From NCBI GenBank assembly GCA_963698165.1, contig CAVOPT010000004.1, forward strand, positions 372,001-436,000: 64,000 bases of DNA, written 5' to 3'. Of this stretch, positions 25,603-34,845 are shown piece after piece. How positions within the stretch are numbered: position 1 is the stretch's first letter; every line of letters begins with the position of its first letter. A model generated the notes under the pieces. That model saw nothing but the letters and a program-made list of their open reading frames with translations, had not been told where the DNA came from and did no database searches. Position numbers and translations under genes: made by a program. Origin of the DNA: JAAYUJ01 sp963698165 (GTDB lineage: Bacteria; Desulfobacterota; Syntrophobacteria; Syntrophobacterales; Syntrophobacteraceae).

Positions 25603-26514
25603 CTAAGTCGTCGATTCTGACTGCTTGGCCTTCTTGGTCAACTCTTTGACTGTTTTTTTAAGTGTATACAACTCCTTATAAACTTCTATCATATCCCGGT
25701 TAGTCGGTACCGGGAGAACCTGGAGGATATCCATGAGCACATTGTCCCGGGCCGCCTTGTACTCATCTGCCGCCTGCGCTGTCTTGCCCAGGACGCGGAC
25801 CCATTCCGGTGACTGGTAGAGGGTCATGAAGTGCCCCTCCAGGATCTTTATCCACATGTTGTAGTAGTCTTTGAAGTTTTCCGAAAGCTTCCCCTCTTTC
25901 GCCTGTTCCTCCAGCTTTTCCTGCATCACCCGGAGCGATTTCTCCACCGGGAGATTGAGCATGTGCATGAATTCGGCCATGGCCGTCTGCAGCTGATTGA
26001 ACTTGTCGATGGCCTCATTGGCTCTTTCCTGATAGAGGCGCATCAATCCAACCTGGGGCACCCTCAAGAGGGGCTGAAGCTCTTTCTCGTAATACTCTCT
26101 CCAGTCCTTGAACGCATCCGGTTCAAGCCCCTCATAGCTGTAGGCCTTGCTTGCTTCTCCTGCCTTGCCCGCGCTTTTCAGCCACATCTGATGAAGCTGG
26201 AAATACCCGTCCCAAGTGGTGCGAACAATCCTCATCGTGGCTTGGGGCAACATGCTTGCTCCCTTGAACAACGATTCCAAAGTCTCGGGAGAGCCCAGGG
26301 CCGCAGTGGAGATTTGCCAGTTTTTGAGAAGCGCCTGCCACGCTTCCTGCATCCAGCCAGGCAAAGGCGCGGAGGACGATTCCAAGTTCTTTGGAAAATC
26401 GAGGACGCCGGCAGGCCAGGCTTGGGCTGCCGACTGCCAGAAATCCGTGGCGAGCTTCATCCAGTCGGCAAACGGTGAATCCGGGCTTGCCTTTTCTTTG
26501 TCACCATGATCCAT
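25603..26514 (-). CDS. phaE: PHA synthase subunit PhaE (class III)
   Basis: About 303 residues, matching class III PhaE in length and build. It starts with FADWMKLATDFWQSAAQAWP, has VGLMRLYQERANEAIDKFNQ and LYQSPEWVRVLGKTAQAADEY in the middle, and ends in a helix and coiled coil (MIEVYKELYTLKKTVKELTK). PhaE binds and stabilises PhaC in class III synthases. The ATG at 26514 has GGGAGG 6 bases upstream. It lies just upstream of phaC2 and should be translated with it. Confidence 0.85.
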   Translation of the reverse strand: MDHGDKEKASPDSPFADWMKLATDFWQSAAQAWPAGVLDFPKNLESSSAPLPGWMQEAWQALLKNWQISTAALGSPETLESLFKGASMLPQATMRIVRTTWDGYFQLHQMWLKSAGKAGEASKAYSYEGLEPDAFKDWREYYEKELQPLLRVPQVGLMRLYQERANEAIDKFNQLQTAMAEFMHMLNLPVEKSLRVMQEKLEEQAKEGKLSENFKDYYNMWIKILEGHFMTLYQSPEWVRVLGKTAQAADEYKAARDNVLMDILQVLPVPTNRDMIEVYKELYTLKKTVKELTKKAKQSESTT

Positions 26515-26667
26515 GATCAACCTCCCGGTTTCCGTAATTCAAACAATGCTCCCTCCCTCATGAATCGCATCACGTTATGCGACTCTGACCAGCACTCCCG
26601 TCATAGAAGCCTTCCTGGACACGTCACTGAGACATATGTGTTCGACAATCGCTGTCTCAGCTTCCGA

Positions 26668-27952
26668 TTATACCCTCTCCAGGACGGTCGCCATGCCCTG
26701 CCCGCCACCGATGCAAAGCGTTGCCAGTCCGAATTCCAGGTCGTTGCGCACCATCTGGCCGCAAGTGACAGGATAATGCGGGCTCCGGTGCAGCCAATAG
26801 GGTGGCCAATGGAGATGCCGCTTCCCAGAGAGGTTCGTTTTCTCCAGGTCGAACTTCAGCTCTCGCAAACAACCGATGGCCTGCGCCGCGAACGCTTCAT
26901 TCAGCTCGATGACGCCAAAATCGTTGAGGGAAAGTCCCGTTTTTTGAAGGATCTTTCTTACGGCCGGTATCGGACCGAGGCCCATGAAGGCCGGATCCAC
27001 CCCGGCCGAGGTATGAGCCTTGATTTTGGCCAGAGGCGTCAGCCCCAGCTCCTTTGCCTTATCTTCCGACATGAGCAGCAGCGCGGCTGCGGCGTCGTTG
27101 ATGCCGGAAGCGTTGCCCGCGGTCACCGTCCCATTCTTTCTTGAACGCCGGGGGCAGCTTCGCCATCTTCTCCAGGTTGGTGTCCATCGGCCGTTCATCT
27201 GTATCGAAAACAATGGGGTCCCCCTTCCTTTGGGGGATCAGGACGGGCACGATTTCATCTTTGAAGAGACCCTCGACAATCGCCTTTCGCGCTCGCTGGT
27301 GGCTTAAGACCCCCAGTTCATCCTGCTCCTGCCTGGAAATCCCGTATTTCTCGGCAATATTTTCGGCAGTATTCCCCATATGGTAGCCATAGAAGCTCTC
27401 CTGCAGCCCATCGAGGATAAGGAGGTCGGCCATGCCCGTATCACCCATGCGCGCGCCCCACCTCGCTGCCGGGACGGCATAGGGAACCATGCTCATGTTC
27501 TCCATGCCCGCCGGCGAGGATAACCTCAGCGTCCCCATTGCTGATGGCCTGGGCCCCCAAAGCCACCGCCTTCATCCCGGAAGCACAGAGCTTGTTGATG
27601 GTAAAGGCCGGGGTTTCCTTGGGAATGCCGGCCCCGATCAGGGCCTGCCTGGTAGTGTTCTGGCCCTGGCCGCCGGGCAAGACATTGCCCATGATGACTT
27701 CGTCGATCTGGACCGGTTGCAGGGAGGCATCGTAGTCATAGGCCTTCTTTTCCAGATCGGTGGGCCCCAGATCCTTAGAGCGTCGGGTTCAATCCCCTGC
27801 AGTTCGGCCCCGGTTTGCGGACGCAGCCCCGCCTTTTTTAGCGCCTCTTTCAGAACCAGCGCACCCAGCTGGACGACAGGCGTCGACTTGAGGCTCCCTC
27901 CAAAAGCTCCCACGGGCGTTCTTGCTCCGGACACAATAACCACATTTCTCAT
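26668..27952 (-). pseudogene. phaA: Acetyl-CoA acetyltransferase (thiolase), multiply frameshifted
   Basis: Pieces in different frames add up to a full thiolase of about 425 residues. They run from MRNVVIVSGARTPVGAFGG, through INKLCASGMKAVALG (nucleophilic Cys), NAEN-type and GNASGINDAAAAL segments, GHPIGCTGA (active His) and ATLCIGGGQGMA (second Cys). At least four single-base shifts are needed (near 27775, 27505, 27125, and two around 26760-26815). Thiolases condense two acetyl-CoA to acetoacetyl-CoA, the first step of PHB synthesis. Every catalytic residue is still present, which argues for recent decay or sequence errors. Confidence 0.8.
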
Positions 27953-27980
27953 CTTCTCATCTCCTTGGTGTATGAAAGTT

Positions 27981-28072
27981 CGCCCGTCATGCCGGCGAAG
28001 CTTGTCCCTGCATGCTTTAAGCAGGGAGCCGTTATCCAGTCACGCCTTGGCGGGCTGGAATCCAGGTCATGA
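27981..28072. repeat. Short dispersed-repeat-like intergenic sequence with hairpin
   Basis: A stretch beginning GTCATGCCGGCGAAGC holds the hairpin TCCCTGC/GCAGGGA (28005-28027) and GGCGGGCTGGAATCCAGG. Its style is like the GTCATTCCGGC-type repeats found between proteobacterial genes and like the core of 7785-7921. There is no second full copy in this window. Confidence 0.35.
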
Positions 28073-28112
28073 AGTTTATGGCCGACCGAGATAGAACCAA
28101 AGAGACTCCAAC

Positions 28113-28907
28113 CTATCCCTTGGATCCCAATCGCAGGCCCCCATGAATGAAGTAAACGTCCCCCGCCATGGCCTCGTTCCGATAGAGGTCGCCGACGAGT
28201 TGGGCCACTTCTTCCGGCTCAACCAGGCGACCGATGGGCACATCGGCCAGAATTTTATCCAGGGCCTTCTGGTCCATGCCCTTGACCATGGGTGTGGCAA
28301 CGTATCCGGGAGCGATGGCGACACAGCGAAGCCTGTTGGAAAGACCGCGCCGGAAGAACTCCGCCGTGATCACTTTGGGCATGACCGACATGGCAGCTTT
28401 CGAAGAAGAATAATTGATCTGCCCCGCGGTTCCCAGGGAGCCCGTGGAGGAAACAAGACAGATCAGCCCCTTGCAGTTGTGATTGATCATGCGCTCGGCG
28501 CATTCGCGCACGGTCAGAAAGACCCCCGTGAGATTGATGTCGATGACGAACTGGAAGTCTTGCAAGCTCATCTTCCTCGTGATTTTTCCGGTTTCCTTGT
28601 CTGGAGAGACCATCATCCCGTCCTTGATGATCCCGGCAAAGGGGGCCACCAGGTTGATCTGCCCGAATTGCTCAATGGCAGTGTCGGCGAGGCGGGCGCA
28701 GTCATCTTCCTTGGTCACGTTGCAGACCACGGTGGCAACCTCTCCTCCCATGGCCTCCAACTCACCCTTTGTCTGCACCAGGGCTTCCTGGGCCATATCG
28801 CCCAAGACCACCTTGCCGCCATTTTGAACCCAAAACGAGGCGACGCACTTGCCGATTCCCATAGCTCCCCCGGTAATTACAGCCACACTATCCTTAATCT
28901 CCAGCAT
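28113..28907 (-). CDS. Short-chain dehydrogenase, probable acetoacetyl-CoA reductase
   Basis: A 264-residue classical SDR with the cofactor motif TGGAMGIG near residue 11, catalytic Ser in LVSSTGSLG and Tyr-x3-Lys in INYSSSKAA. The common NAG motif reads PFAGI. The ATG at 28907 has GGAGGAGA upstream. It sits upstream of the thiolase gene in the PHA cluster, so reduction of acetoacetyl-CoA to 3-hydroxybutyryl-CoA (PhaB role) is the simplest reading. SDRs cannot be assigned a substrate from sequence alone. Confidence 0.75.
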   Translation of the reverse strand: MLEIKDSVAVITGGAMGIGKCVASFWVQNGGKVVLGDMAQEALVQTKGELEAMGGEVATVVCNVTKEDDCARLADTAIEQFGQINLVAPFAGIIKDGMMVSPDKETGKITRKMSLQDFQFVIDINLTGVFLTVRECAERMINHNCKGLICLVSSTGSLGTAGQINYSSSKAAMSVMPKVITAEFFRRGLSNRLRCVAIAPGYVATPMVKGMDQKALDKILADVPIGRLVEPEEVAQLVGDLYRNEAMAGDVYFIHGGLRLGSKG

Positions 28908-29052
28908 GGTTCTCTCCTCCATATTCGTTCGGGTTTTGTCCATTCATGTTGTTCAACACCTGTTTCCAAAGCTGCCTACTGGAACTCTCAGCGCGCTTAC
29001 AATGCCCGCCTGTTCGATTTGCGGCTCCCACGACAAGATTGGAATTCGTCAA

Positions 29053-29320
29053 GTCAGAATCTTGAAACCTGTCTCCAGAACTCTGTGAATAAACCGCATG
29101 AATGAGAAACAAGGCAAGGATGGGGTGGACAGTGATTCGAACAACGCCAGGCGCTCATTGCGCCATTATTGAGAAGGTCCAAGCATTCCGAGGCATGTGA
29201 TGCCGAGGAGACCTCACAAGTTTCGTAGAGATAGTGAGAAATTTTAGGGGGAAATAGAAGCGGTCGAGCACTGTTTATGCTGTAGGTCAGAGGAGTAAAA
29301 TGATTTAGGTAGATGACTGA
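29053..29320 (+). repeat. Dispersed ~255-bp structured repeat, copy 3
   Basis: Third copy, starting GTCAGAATCTTGAAACC and ending near GGAGTAAAATG. It keeps hairpins GGCGC-tcatt-GCGCC and GGCAT-gtg-ATGCC. In the third hairpin the arms are CTCAC/GTGAG, a paired change relative to copy 1. It lies upstream of the SDR gene. Confidence 0.8.
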
Positions 29321-29368
29321 TACCATCCCATGACACGACCTGTAAGCGATATGGGCGTATGATGCCGG

Positions 29369-30070
29369 CTAGTTCTCGGCTTCCATTCCTGGATGCCCAT
29401 CCTCGATCCAGTGTATCGCATTTCGGACCAATTCATTTCCGTTTTTTAAACAGAGCTTCTTCTTGATCCTTTCACGGTAACAGCCAATGGTCTTTTTGCT
29501 CAGGTTCAGCTCTTGTGCTATCTGTTGAGTGCCAAAGCCGAAACCGAGCAGGCGATAAACCTCCAGTTCCCGATCACTGAGTGTATCAGCGGAGGATTTG
29601 CCGGCCGTCCTAGAGCGACCTGCGAATTGAATCAATAGCACATCCTTGAGTTTTTCGCTCAGGTATATCTTTCCCCTGAGGACGCAATGTATCGCCTCCA
29701 TAATGGATGTCACCGCTTCCTGCTTCATAATGTAGCCTCTTGCTCCGGCCAGGAGGCAGCGTTCGGCAAACCTGCTCTCATCGAGCCCGGTGACTACAAG
29801 GACCGGTATATCACTGTAATATCTGCTAATCTGTTTCACAAGGCAGATGCCGTCCCGTCCCCTCAGATCTATATCCACGATCACCATGTCGGGTTTGACC
29901 CTTTGGATCTCCTTCCAGGCCGTGGTGGCATCTGCTGCCTCTGCACAGACCACAAGGTGTCTTTGCACATGGATGAGCTCGCGAAGCCCCAGTCGAACAA
30001 TGGGATGATCATCCACGACCATGATCCTGATTCTCTCACCTCTGGTGACCTCAGCCTCGGTCCTTCCCAT
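29369..30070 (-). CDS. LuxR/NarL-family response regulator
   Basis: 233 residues from the ATG at 30070. An N-terminal receiver (IRIMVVDDHPIVRLGLREL, phosphoacceptor in MVIVDIDLRGRDG, Lys in GYIMKQ) is followed by a LuxR-type helix-turn-helix (LSDRELEVYRLLGFGFGTQQ, IAQELNLSKKTIGCYRERIK). No sensor kinase gene is adjacent. It faces leftward away from the MITE-like element at 30185. The target genes are unknown; the nearby PHA genes are candidates only by location. Confidence 0.88.
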   Translation of the reverse strand: MGRTEAEVTRGERIRIMVVDDHPIVRLGLRELIHVQRHLVVCAEAADATTAWKEIQRVKPDMVIVDIDLRGRDGICLVKQISRYYSDIPVLVVTGLDESRFAERCLLAGARGYIMKQEAVTSIMEAIHCVLRGKIYLSEKLKDVLLIQFAGRSRTAGKSSADTLSDRELEVYRLLGFGFGTQQIAQELNLSKKTIGCYRERIKKKLCLKNGNELVRNAIHWIEDGHPGMEAEN

Positions 30071-30669
30071 ATGCTGTTTCCTCTCCGACGGATCCCCTGA
30101 TGGTGCGTTCCGCAACGGTGCCACCCTCAGGATTTAGGACTTATCCACAGACAACACCAATCTTTCGCCAGGTGATGATGGCACGGGCCTAATGACAATG
30201 CTGTTCACTAAAGGCCATGAAAACTCCCCTCCCTTGATGGGAGGGGCTGGGGGAGGGTGAAAAGTGAATGAGATCAACCCCCTCCCCTGACCCCTCCCAC
30301 CGAGGGGAGGGGGACCCGCATGTGAGTCTCTCTTAAGTGAACCGTATTGGGCCTAATGAACCAGGGCCAAACAGCTCCCAATGGTTTTCTCCTACCGTAC
30401 CAGGATCTTGCGAAGAATGTTCAGAGGAGTCTCAAATTTGGTCTTACCAATATTTATTTAGCTCCATCTTGCGAAACCATATGCACGATGTCAAGAAAAA
30501 AAATGATCTTGAAAACATTTTTTTTTCTTTATCCATTATTCAATCAAGTTTTATTGTCGAGCGGCAGGCATATAGCCATTGTGTGAATCATTGGATGTTT
30601 GGTATGATCAATATACCAATTTCCGGCTGAGGCGTCAGCCTGAGGGGCTATGGCACTGGAAAATGAGAG
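30071..30669. other. Intergenic region holding a MITE-like element, otherwise AT-rich
   Basis: No gene is supported. The first 300 bases contain the GC-rich element at 30185-30359. The rest (30360-30640) is AT-rich with long T and A runs and looks like promoter or non-coding DNA unlike its neighbours. Confidence 0.5.
30185..30359. mobile_element. MITE-like element with GC-rich hairpins, terminal inverted repeats and flanking direct repeats
   Basis: The 11-mer GGGCCTAATGA occurs at 30185-30195 and again at 30349-30359. Inside these lie GTTCACT (30203-30209) and its inverse AGTGAAC (30336-30342). Between them are two hairpins: CCCCTCCC/GGGAGGGG (30226-30246) and CCCCCTCCCC/GGGGAGGGGG (30278-30313). 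There is no coding capacity. It looks like a small non-autonomous transposed element; only one full copy is visible, with a partial GC-rich echo near 31278-31310. Confidence 0.5.
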
Positions 30670-31140
30670 GAAGACTTCTACGCGGTGGTTGAACCGGGAG
30701 TGGTGTCGGCAAAATTCGCGGCGGCGGTGGAGGCAAAGCGGCTCTTCTATCCCCCGGATCCCGGCAGCCAGGCGGTTTCGGCTCTCGGGGGCAACGTGGC
30801 GGAAAATGCAGGAGGGCTCCGCGGGCTACGCTACGGGGTGACCCGGGACTATGTGATGGGGCTCGAATTCTTCGACGTAAACGGGGAGTTGGTCAAGGCC
30901 GGTGTGCGTACGGTGAAGTGCGTCACGGGTTACAACCTGGGAGGCCTCCTGGTCGGTTCCGAAGGCACCCTTGGAGTCTTTGACAAGATCACCCTCAAGC
31001 TGATCCCCATGCCGCCTGCAAGAAAGGCCATGATGGCCGAATTCAAGACATCAACAGAGGCCACCAGGGAACCGTGGCCCACCCTTGCCGATTTGTTGAC
31101 CGAAGACGAAGAGCGGCGGGTGGAGAAACTCGCCGAAAAA
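30670..31140 (+). pseudogene. GlcD-family FAD-binding domain remnant
   Basis: Reads FYAVVEPGVVSAKFAAA, LFYPPDPGSQAVSALGGNVA, GVTRDYVMGLEFFDVNGELV and GSEGTLGVFDKITLKLIP: the middle of an FAD-binding type 4 domain as in glycolate or D-lactate dehydrogenase. The N-terminal flavin loop and the whole C-terminal domain are missing. After about 31140 the frame runs into unrelated sequence. It resembles lctD at 13336 but is not a copy of it. It is not expected to work. Confidence 0.75.
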
Positions 31141-31395
31141 ACGATGGACCTCATTCAGCTTTTGGTGGATATTTTACACGTCCAGGCTGGAAAAGCGCCC
31201 GAAGGGGTCCGTGGAAAGAACCGTCACGACACGGCACGATGCTGGAGGCGCCTGGGGGTGTTGCTTGCGGCCTGCGCTCACCCCCTCCCCCAAACCCTCT
31301 GATGGGGGGAAGTCTTGAGAGTGTTTCCTGGGAGCGCTCTTGTGTTTCGTGTCTCGGATTCCCGTTGAGGGAAGCGTTGCGGTGAGTGGAAAACC

Positions 31396-32070
31396 ATGCG
31401 GTTGGTTGAGGACAAGAAGCATCGGACCAGGATTCTCCTCGTTGATGATCACCAGGTGGTCATAGGGGGCATCAAGAGCGCTCTCGGAGACCATCCGGAG
31501 TTTCTGGTGGTGGACGAGGCGTACAACGGTCGCGACGCGGTCAAGAAAGCCAGGCAGCTCAAGCCCGACATCGTTATCATGGACATCAGCCTCCCGGACC
31601 TCAACGGCATGGACGCCACCATGCAGATCAAGAAGGGGGACCCGAGCATCCACATCATTGTTTTCACCATGCATGCGGACAGGGAATATGTGGTCAACCT
31701 GCTCAAGGCCGGCATCTCCGCCTACGTGCTCAAGGAAGATTCCATTACCGACCTGGTCCTTGCCATCCAGGCTGTGAAGCGGGGCGGCACCTACTTCAGC
31801 ACGACGGCGCCCAAAGTCTGGCAGGAGCATGGCATGGGCGTGAATAACGAGGACCATTCCCGCAACGGCTTCGATGCATTGAGCCTCAGGGAACGGGAGG
31901 TGCTGCAACTCCTCGCCGAAGGGTATTCGGTGAAAGACGTTGCCTGGAAGCTCGACCTCAGCCCCAAGACCGTGGAGACGCACAAGTACAACATCATGGA
32001 AAAACTCGGGGCGAGCAGTCTGGTTGAACTGGCAAGGATCGCCATTCGAAAGAAGCTCATTCAAGCCTGA
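31396..32070 (+). CDS. LuxR/NarL-family response regulator
   Basis: 224 residues. The receiver has RILLVDDHQVVIGGIKSAL, the phosphoacceptor in IVIMDISLPDLNGMD, and Lys in AYVLKED. The C-terminal LuxR helix-turn-helix is LSLREREVLQLLAEGYSVKD plus LSPKTVETHKYNIMEKLG. It is distinct from the regulator at 29369. It is rightward and followed by exported SCO-like genes 216 bases later. No cognate kinase gene is adjacent. Confidence 0.9.
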   Translation: MRLVEDKKHRTRILLVDDHQVVIGGIKSALGDHPEFLVVDEAYNGRDAVKKARQLKPDIVIMDISLPDLNGMDATMQIKKGDPSIHIIVFTMHADREYVVNLLKAGISAYVLKEDSITDLVLAIQAVKRGGTYFSTTAPKVWQEHGMGVNNEDHSRNGFDALSLREREVLQLLAEGYSVKDVAWKLDLSPKTVETHKYNIMEKLGASSLVELARIAIRKKLIQA

Positions 32071-32286
32071 TTCTCGGCTCCCATCATTCTTCCACGCCAT
32101 GCCTCGAACCAGAGTCGATGATGATTATTTTAGAGGTGCGTTTCCGTGGTCTATGAGGCGTGGGGAATACCCCTGTCTGGGGAAAGCTTTGAGAGAAGAG
32201 ATTGGAGCAACCGGTCGCGACGGATTGTTGTTGCGCCCTTCGCGGTATGGGACAGCTTTAGTGTACCAGCCTTGGAAAACAGTTTG

Positions 32287-32946
32287 ATGATGGCGACGAG
32301 TGGCTTCAGTCCGATGGTTTTAATATTGGCCGCACTTTTGATGGGGCATGCCTTCACGCCGGGCTTATCCATGGCATTCGATGTTAAAAAGAACAACCCC
32401 TGGCAAGACCCTGCTCAGGATCAGGAGGCAGCGAGAAACGCCAAGGAACTGGTGAGGGTTACCCTGCAGGATCTGGAGTTGATCGATCAAGACGGGGCCC
32501 AGGTGAAATTTCGAAGTGATATCATCGGGGACCGCGTGGCAGTGGTGATCCCATTTTACACCACGTGCACCACATCCTACCCCATTCTCATTTTCATGTT
32601 CACCCGCCTTCAGGAGATGCTGGGGGAACAGTTGGGAAGGGATGTGGTTTTGGTCTCCGTGAGCGTTGATCCCAAGACGGATATCCCCGTGCGACTCAAG
32701 GCATTTTCTCGGCGTCAGAAGGCGAAGCCCGGGTGGGTGTTCCTTTCTGGAGACCGGTACAACCTTGGACAGGTCCTGCTAGGAGTCGGGGTGCTTTTCT
32801 CGCCCAACATCGATGACCACAACCACATTCCCATCACTCTTGTGGGAAGGGCGGAAAGCGATTGGAGGCGCTTTCACGGCTTTCCGTCTCCGGAGCAGAT
32901 CATGGCGGAGATCAGCAAGTCCCTGAGCGGCCGAAAGGAGACTTAG
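32287..32946 (+). CDS. SCO1/SenC-like exported thioredoxin-fold protein, single cysteine (copy A)
   Basis: About 219 residues from the ATG at 32287 (a second ATG follows at once). A signal peptide (MVLILAALLMGHAFTPG) precedes a SCO-type fold: FRSDIIGDRVAVVIPFY, VSVSVDPKTDIPVRLKAF and PGWVFLSGD. SCO proteins carry copper to cytochrome oxidase or reduce thiols with C-x3-C. Here the site reads TTCTTSYP, so the second cysteine is missing. A possible metal His is in DDHNHIPIT. It is followed 5 bases later by a paralogue. The function is probably redox or metal related outside the membrane, but not classical Cu binding. Confidence 0.7.
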   Translation: MMATSGFSPMVLILAALLMGHAFTPGLSMAFDVKKNNPWQDPAQDQEAARNAKELVRVTLQDLELIDQDGAQVKFRSDIIGDRVAVVIPFYTTCTTSYPILIFMFTRLQEMLGEQLGRDVVLVSVSVDPKTDIPVRLKAFSRRQKAKPGWVFLSGDRYNLGQVLLGVGVLFSPNIDDHNHIPITLVGRAESDWRRFHGFPSPEQIMAEISKSLSGRKET

Positions 32947-32951
32947 GCATC

Positions 32952-33575
32952 ATGGCCTTTGCGAGGTGGAAACAGCTGCTTTGCCTTTCATGCATCTCTT
33001 TTCTCATTGGCCTTTCATCCCCGGGGGCCGCTCGGGGGGAGGCACAGCCGACTTTCATGGGCAACGGAGGTGGCCTTTCCCAGGAAGAAGCCAACAGGAG
33101 CTATTTCACGGACCTGGAAGTCGTCACTCAAGAGGGCGAGAGGGTCCGCTTCTATTCCGATCTCCTGAAGGACAGGCTCGTGGTGATCAATTTTTTTTAT
33201 GTGAACTGCCCCACCGCGCCGCCAAGCATGGGGAAGCTCTTCAGACTGCAGAATCTGCTCGGGGATCGGCTGGGGAGCGAGGTGTTCATCATCTCCATCA
33301 GTGTCGATCCCGAGAGAGATACCCCGGACGCGATCCGGGAATACGCAAGGCAGTTCAATCCCCGAAAAGGCTGGATATTCGTGACGGGCGACGATAAGAA
33401 CATGGAGGTGATCAATCGCAAACTCGGCAATAACCTTCGGCTCCCCGAAGGGCATCTTCGTCTCTTCCTTCTCGGCAACCCGAAAGCGGGAAACTGGATG
33501 AAGATGCTTGAGTCGGCGCCCGCGAATTCCCTGGCCGAAGGACTGAAAAACCTCGCGGGAGAGATGCCTTCCTGA
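32952..33575 (+). CDS. SCO1/SenC-like exported thioredoxin-fold protein, single cysteine (copy B)
   Basis: 207 residues starting MAFARWKQLLCLSCISFLIG, a signal peptide cut near GEA. SCO-like features are VRFYSDLLKDRLVVINFFY, ISISVDPERDTPDAIREYAR and KGWIFVTGD. The active-site loop reads NCPTAPPSMGKL, against CPxxCP in classic SCO, so the second cysteine is proline. The likely third ligand is the His in PEGHLRLFLLGN. It is encoded directly behind copy A and before a periplasmic parvulin. Both proteins keep the fold but have lost the two-cysteine site. Confidence 0.7.
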   Translation: MAFARWKQLLCLSCISFLIGLSSPGAARGEAQPTFMGNGGGLSQEEANRSYFTDLEVVTQEGERVRFYSDLLKDRLVVINFFYVNCPTAPPSMGKLFRLQNLLGDRLGSEVFIISISVDPERDTPDAIREYARQFNPRKGWIFVTGDDKNMEVINRKLGNNLRLPEGHLRLFLLGNPKAGNWMKMLESAPANSLAEGLKNLAGEMPS

Positions 33576-33866
33576 CGGTGCGGTGCTAGGCTGAGCGCCT
33601 GCACGGCATGAACCGTTCCAGGCGGATCCGGCGTCAACGCCCGTCCACGGGATTGGCCGGCAACACAGTTTCATCGGTTCACCTCGATCCACCGCAGTCC
33701 CTCATGCCCCTTTTGGGACACCCGAAAGGATGAAAAGCTTGGAATCCACCGCAGTGAAGGCCGAGAGCGCGGAGACTCATTTCGCACAAGTTGCTGTCTC
33801 AGCGATCTCCGGGTGCGCAGCGGTGAAATTCTTTTTGGAGCAGCAGGTCCATTTCAAGGAGTGGCG

Positions 33867-34763
33867 ATGATCAGAAAGCTCATGCTCACCCCGTTGATTT
33901 TCGTCTTGCTTTTCCTGTCGACGGCGGGCGCCGGGGAGCCGGACCCGGTTCTTGGAAAACTCGGCGATTATGTCATCAGGAAATCGGACATGGATCGTTT
34001 CATCAGCTATCATCCAGAGTCCGAGCAGAAGGCGATTCGAGAAAACCCGGACCGCATTCTGTCCCTTCTTAGGAGAATGTTGGAAGCCAGGGCGGTTTCC
34101 GACATCGCGAAGAAGGAGAAATTCCAAGAAAGGCCGGAAGTGAGGGAGCAGCTCCAATACATTGCGGAGGACTTCCTGTCCCGGGAGTACCTGAAGAAGG
34201 TGGTCATGGTCAATGTGACCGTTTCGGAAGAGGACATGAAGGAGTTCTACAGGATCAACGAGGAAAACCTCGCCGCGCCCGAACAGGTCAGAGTGAGGCA
34301 GATACTCATCAGAGTGCCCCCCAATTTCTCGGAGGAAGAAAAGCAGAAGGCCAAGGCGCGGGCCCAGGACGTCCTCGGCCGGGTGCGAGGGGGTGAGGAT
34401 TTCGTGAAAGCCGTTGGTGCCTATTCCGAAGATCCCGACCCGGAAGTTCGCAAGGCCGGCGGGGACCTCGGGTATTTCACCCGGGGACAGATGATCCAGG
34501 TGATAGAGGACGCTGCGTTTTCCCTCAAGCCAGGCGAGATCGGTGATGTCGTGGAAACCCCCTTCGGGTACCACATCATCAAGTTGGAGGAATACGTCGA
34601 AGCCAAGGTACGGAGTTTCGACGAGGTGAAGGAGTTGATCAAGGCCCGCATGGAACAGGATATGGCGACGGAAAAGGCCGAGCACTTCATCGGGGAGGCG
34701 TTGAAAGAGCGGGACATGGAGATTTTCACAGACCGGGTGAAGCCGAAAGAGGAAGATGAATGA
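33867..34763 (+). CDS. Exported peptidyl-prolyl cis-trans isomerase (parvulin/PpiC type)
   Basis: 298 residues from the ATG at 33867 with AAGGAG upstream. A signal peptide (LTPLIFVLLFLSTAGAG) comes first, then a SurA-like N-terminal helical part (YVIRKSDMDRFISYHPESEQ). One parvulin domain (about 155-255) follows: VRVRQILIRVPPNFSEEEK, GGDLGYFTRGQMI, ETPFGYHIIKLEEY. It helps fold exported proteins by proline isomerisation. The charged C-terminus ends in KEEDE. It is in the same direction as the SCO-like pair and may assist envelope redox proteins. Confidence 0.87.
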   Translation: MIRKLMLTPLIFVLLFLSTAGAGEPDPVLGKLGDYVIRKSDMDRFISYHPESEQKAIRENPDRILSLLRRMLEARAVSDIAKKEKFQERPEVREQLQYIAEDFLSREYLKKVVMVNVTVSEEDMKEFYRINEENLAAPEQVRVRQILIRVPPNFSEEEKQKAKARAQDVLGRVRGGEDFVKAVGAYSEDPDPEVRKAGGDLGYFTRGQMIQVIEDAAFSLKPGEIGDVVETPFGYHIIKLEEYVEAKVRSFDEVKELIKARMEQDMATEKAEHFIGEALKERDMEIFTDRVKPKEEDE

Positions 34764-34845
34764 AGGGTTCTGTCCGCCGCGGTGAATTCCCCCCGGCGGG
34801 CCAACGCCCGGAAGCTCACCATGTTTTTCAAGAGGAGAAATGATC

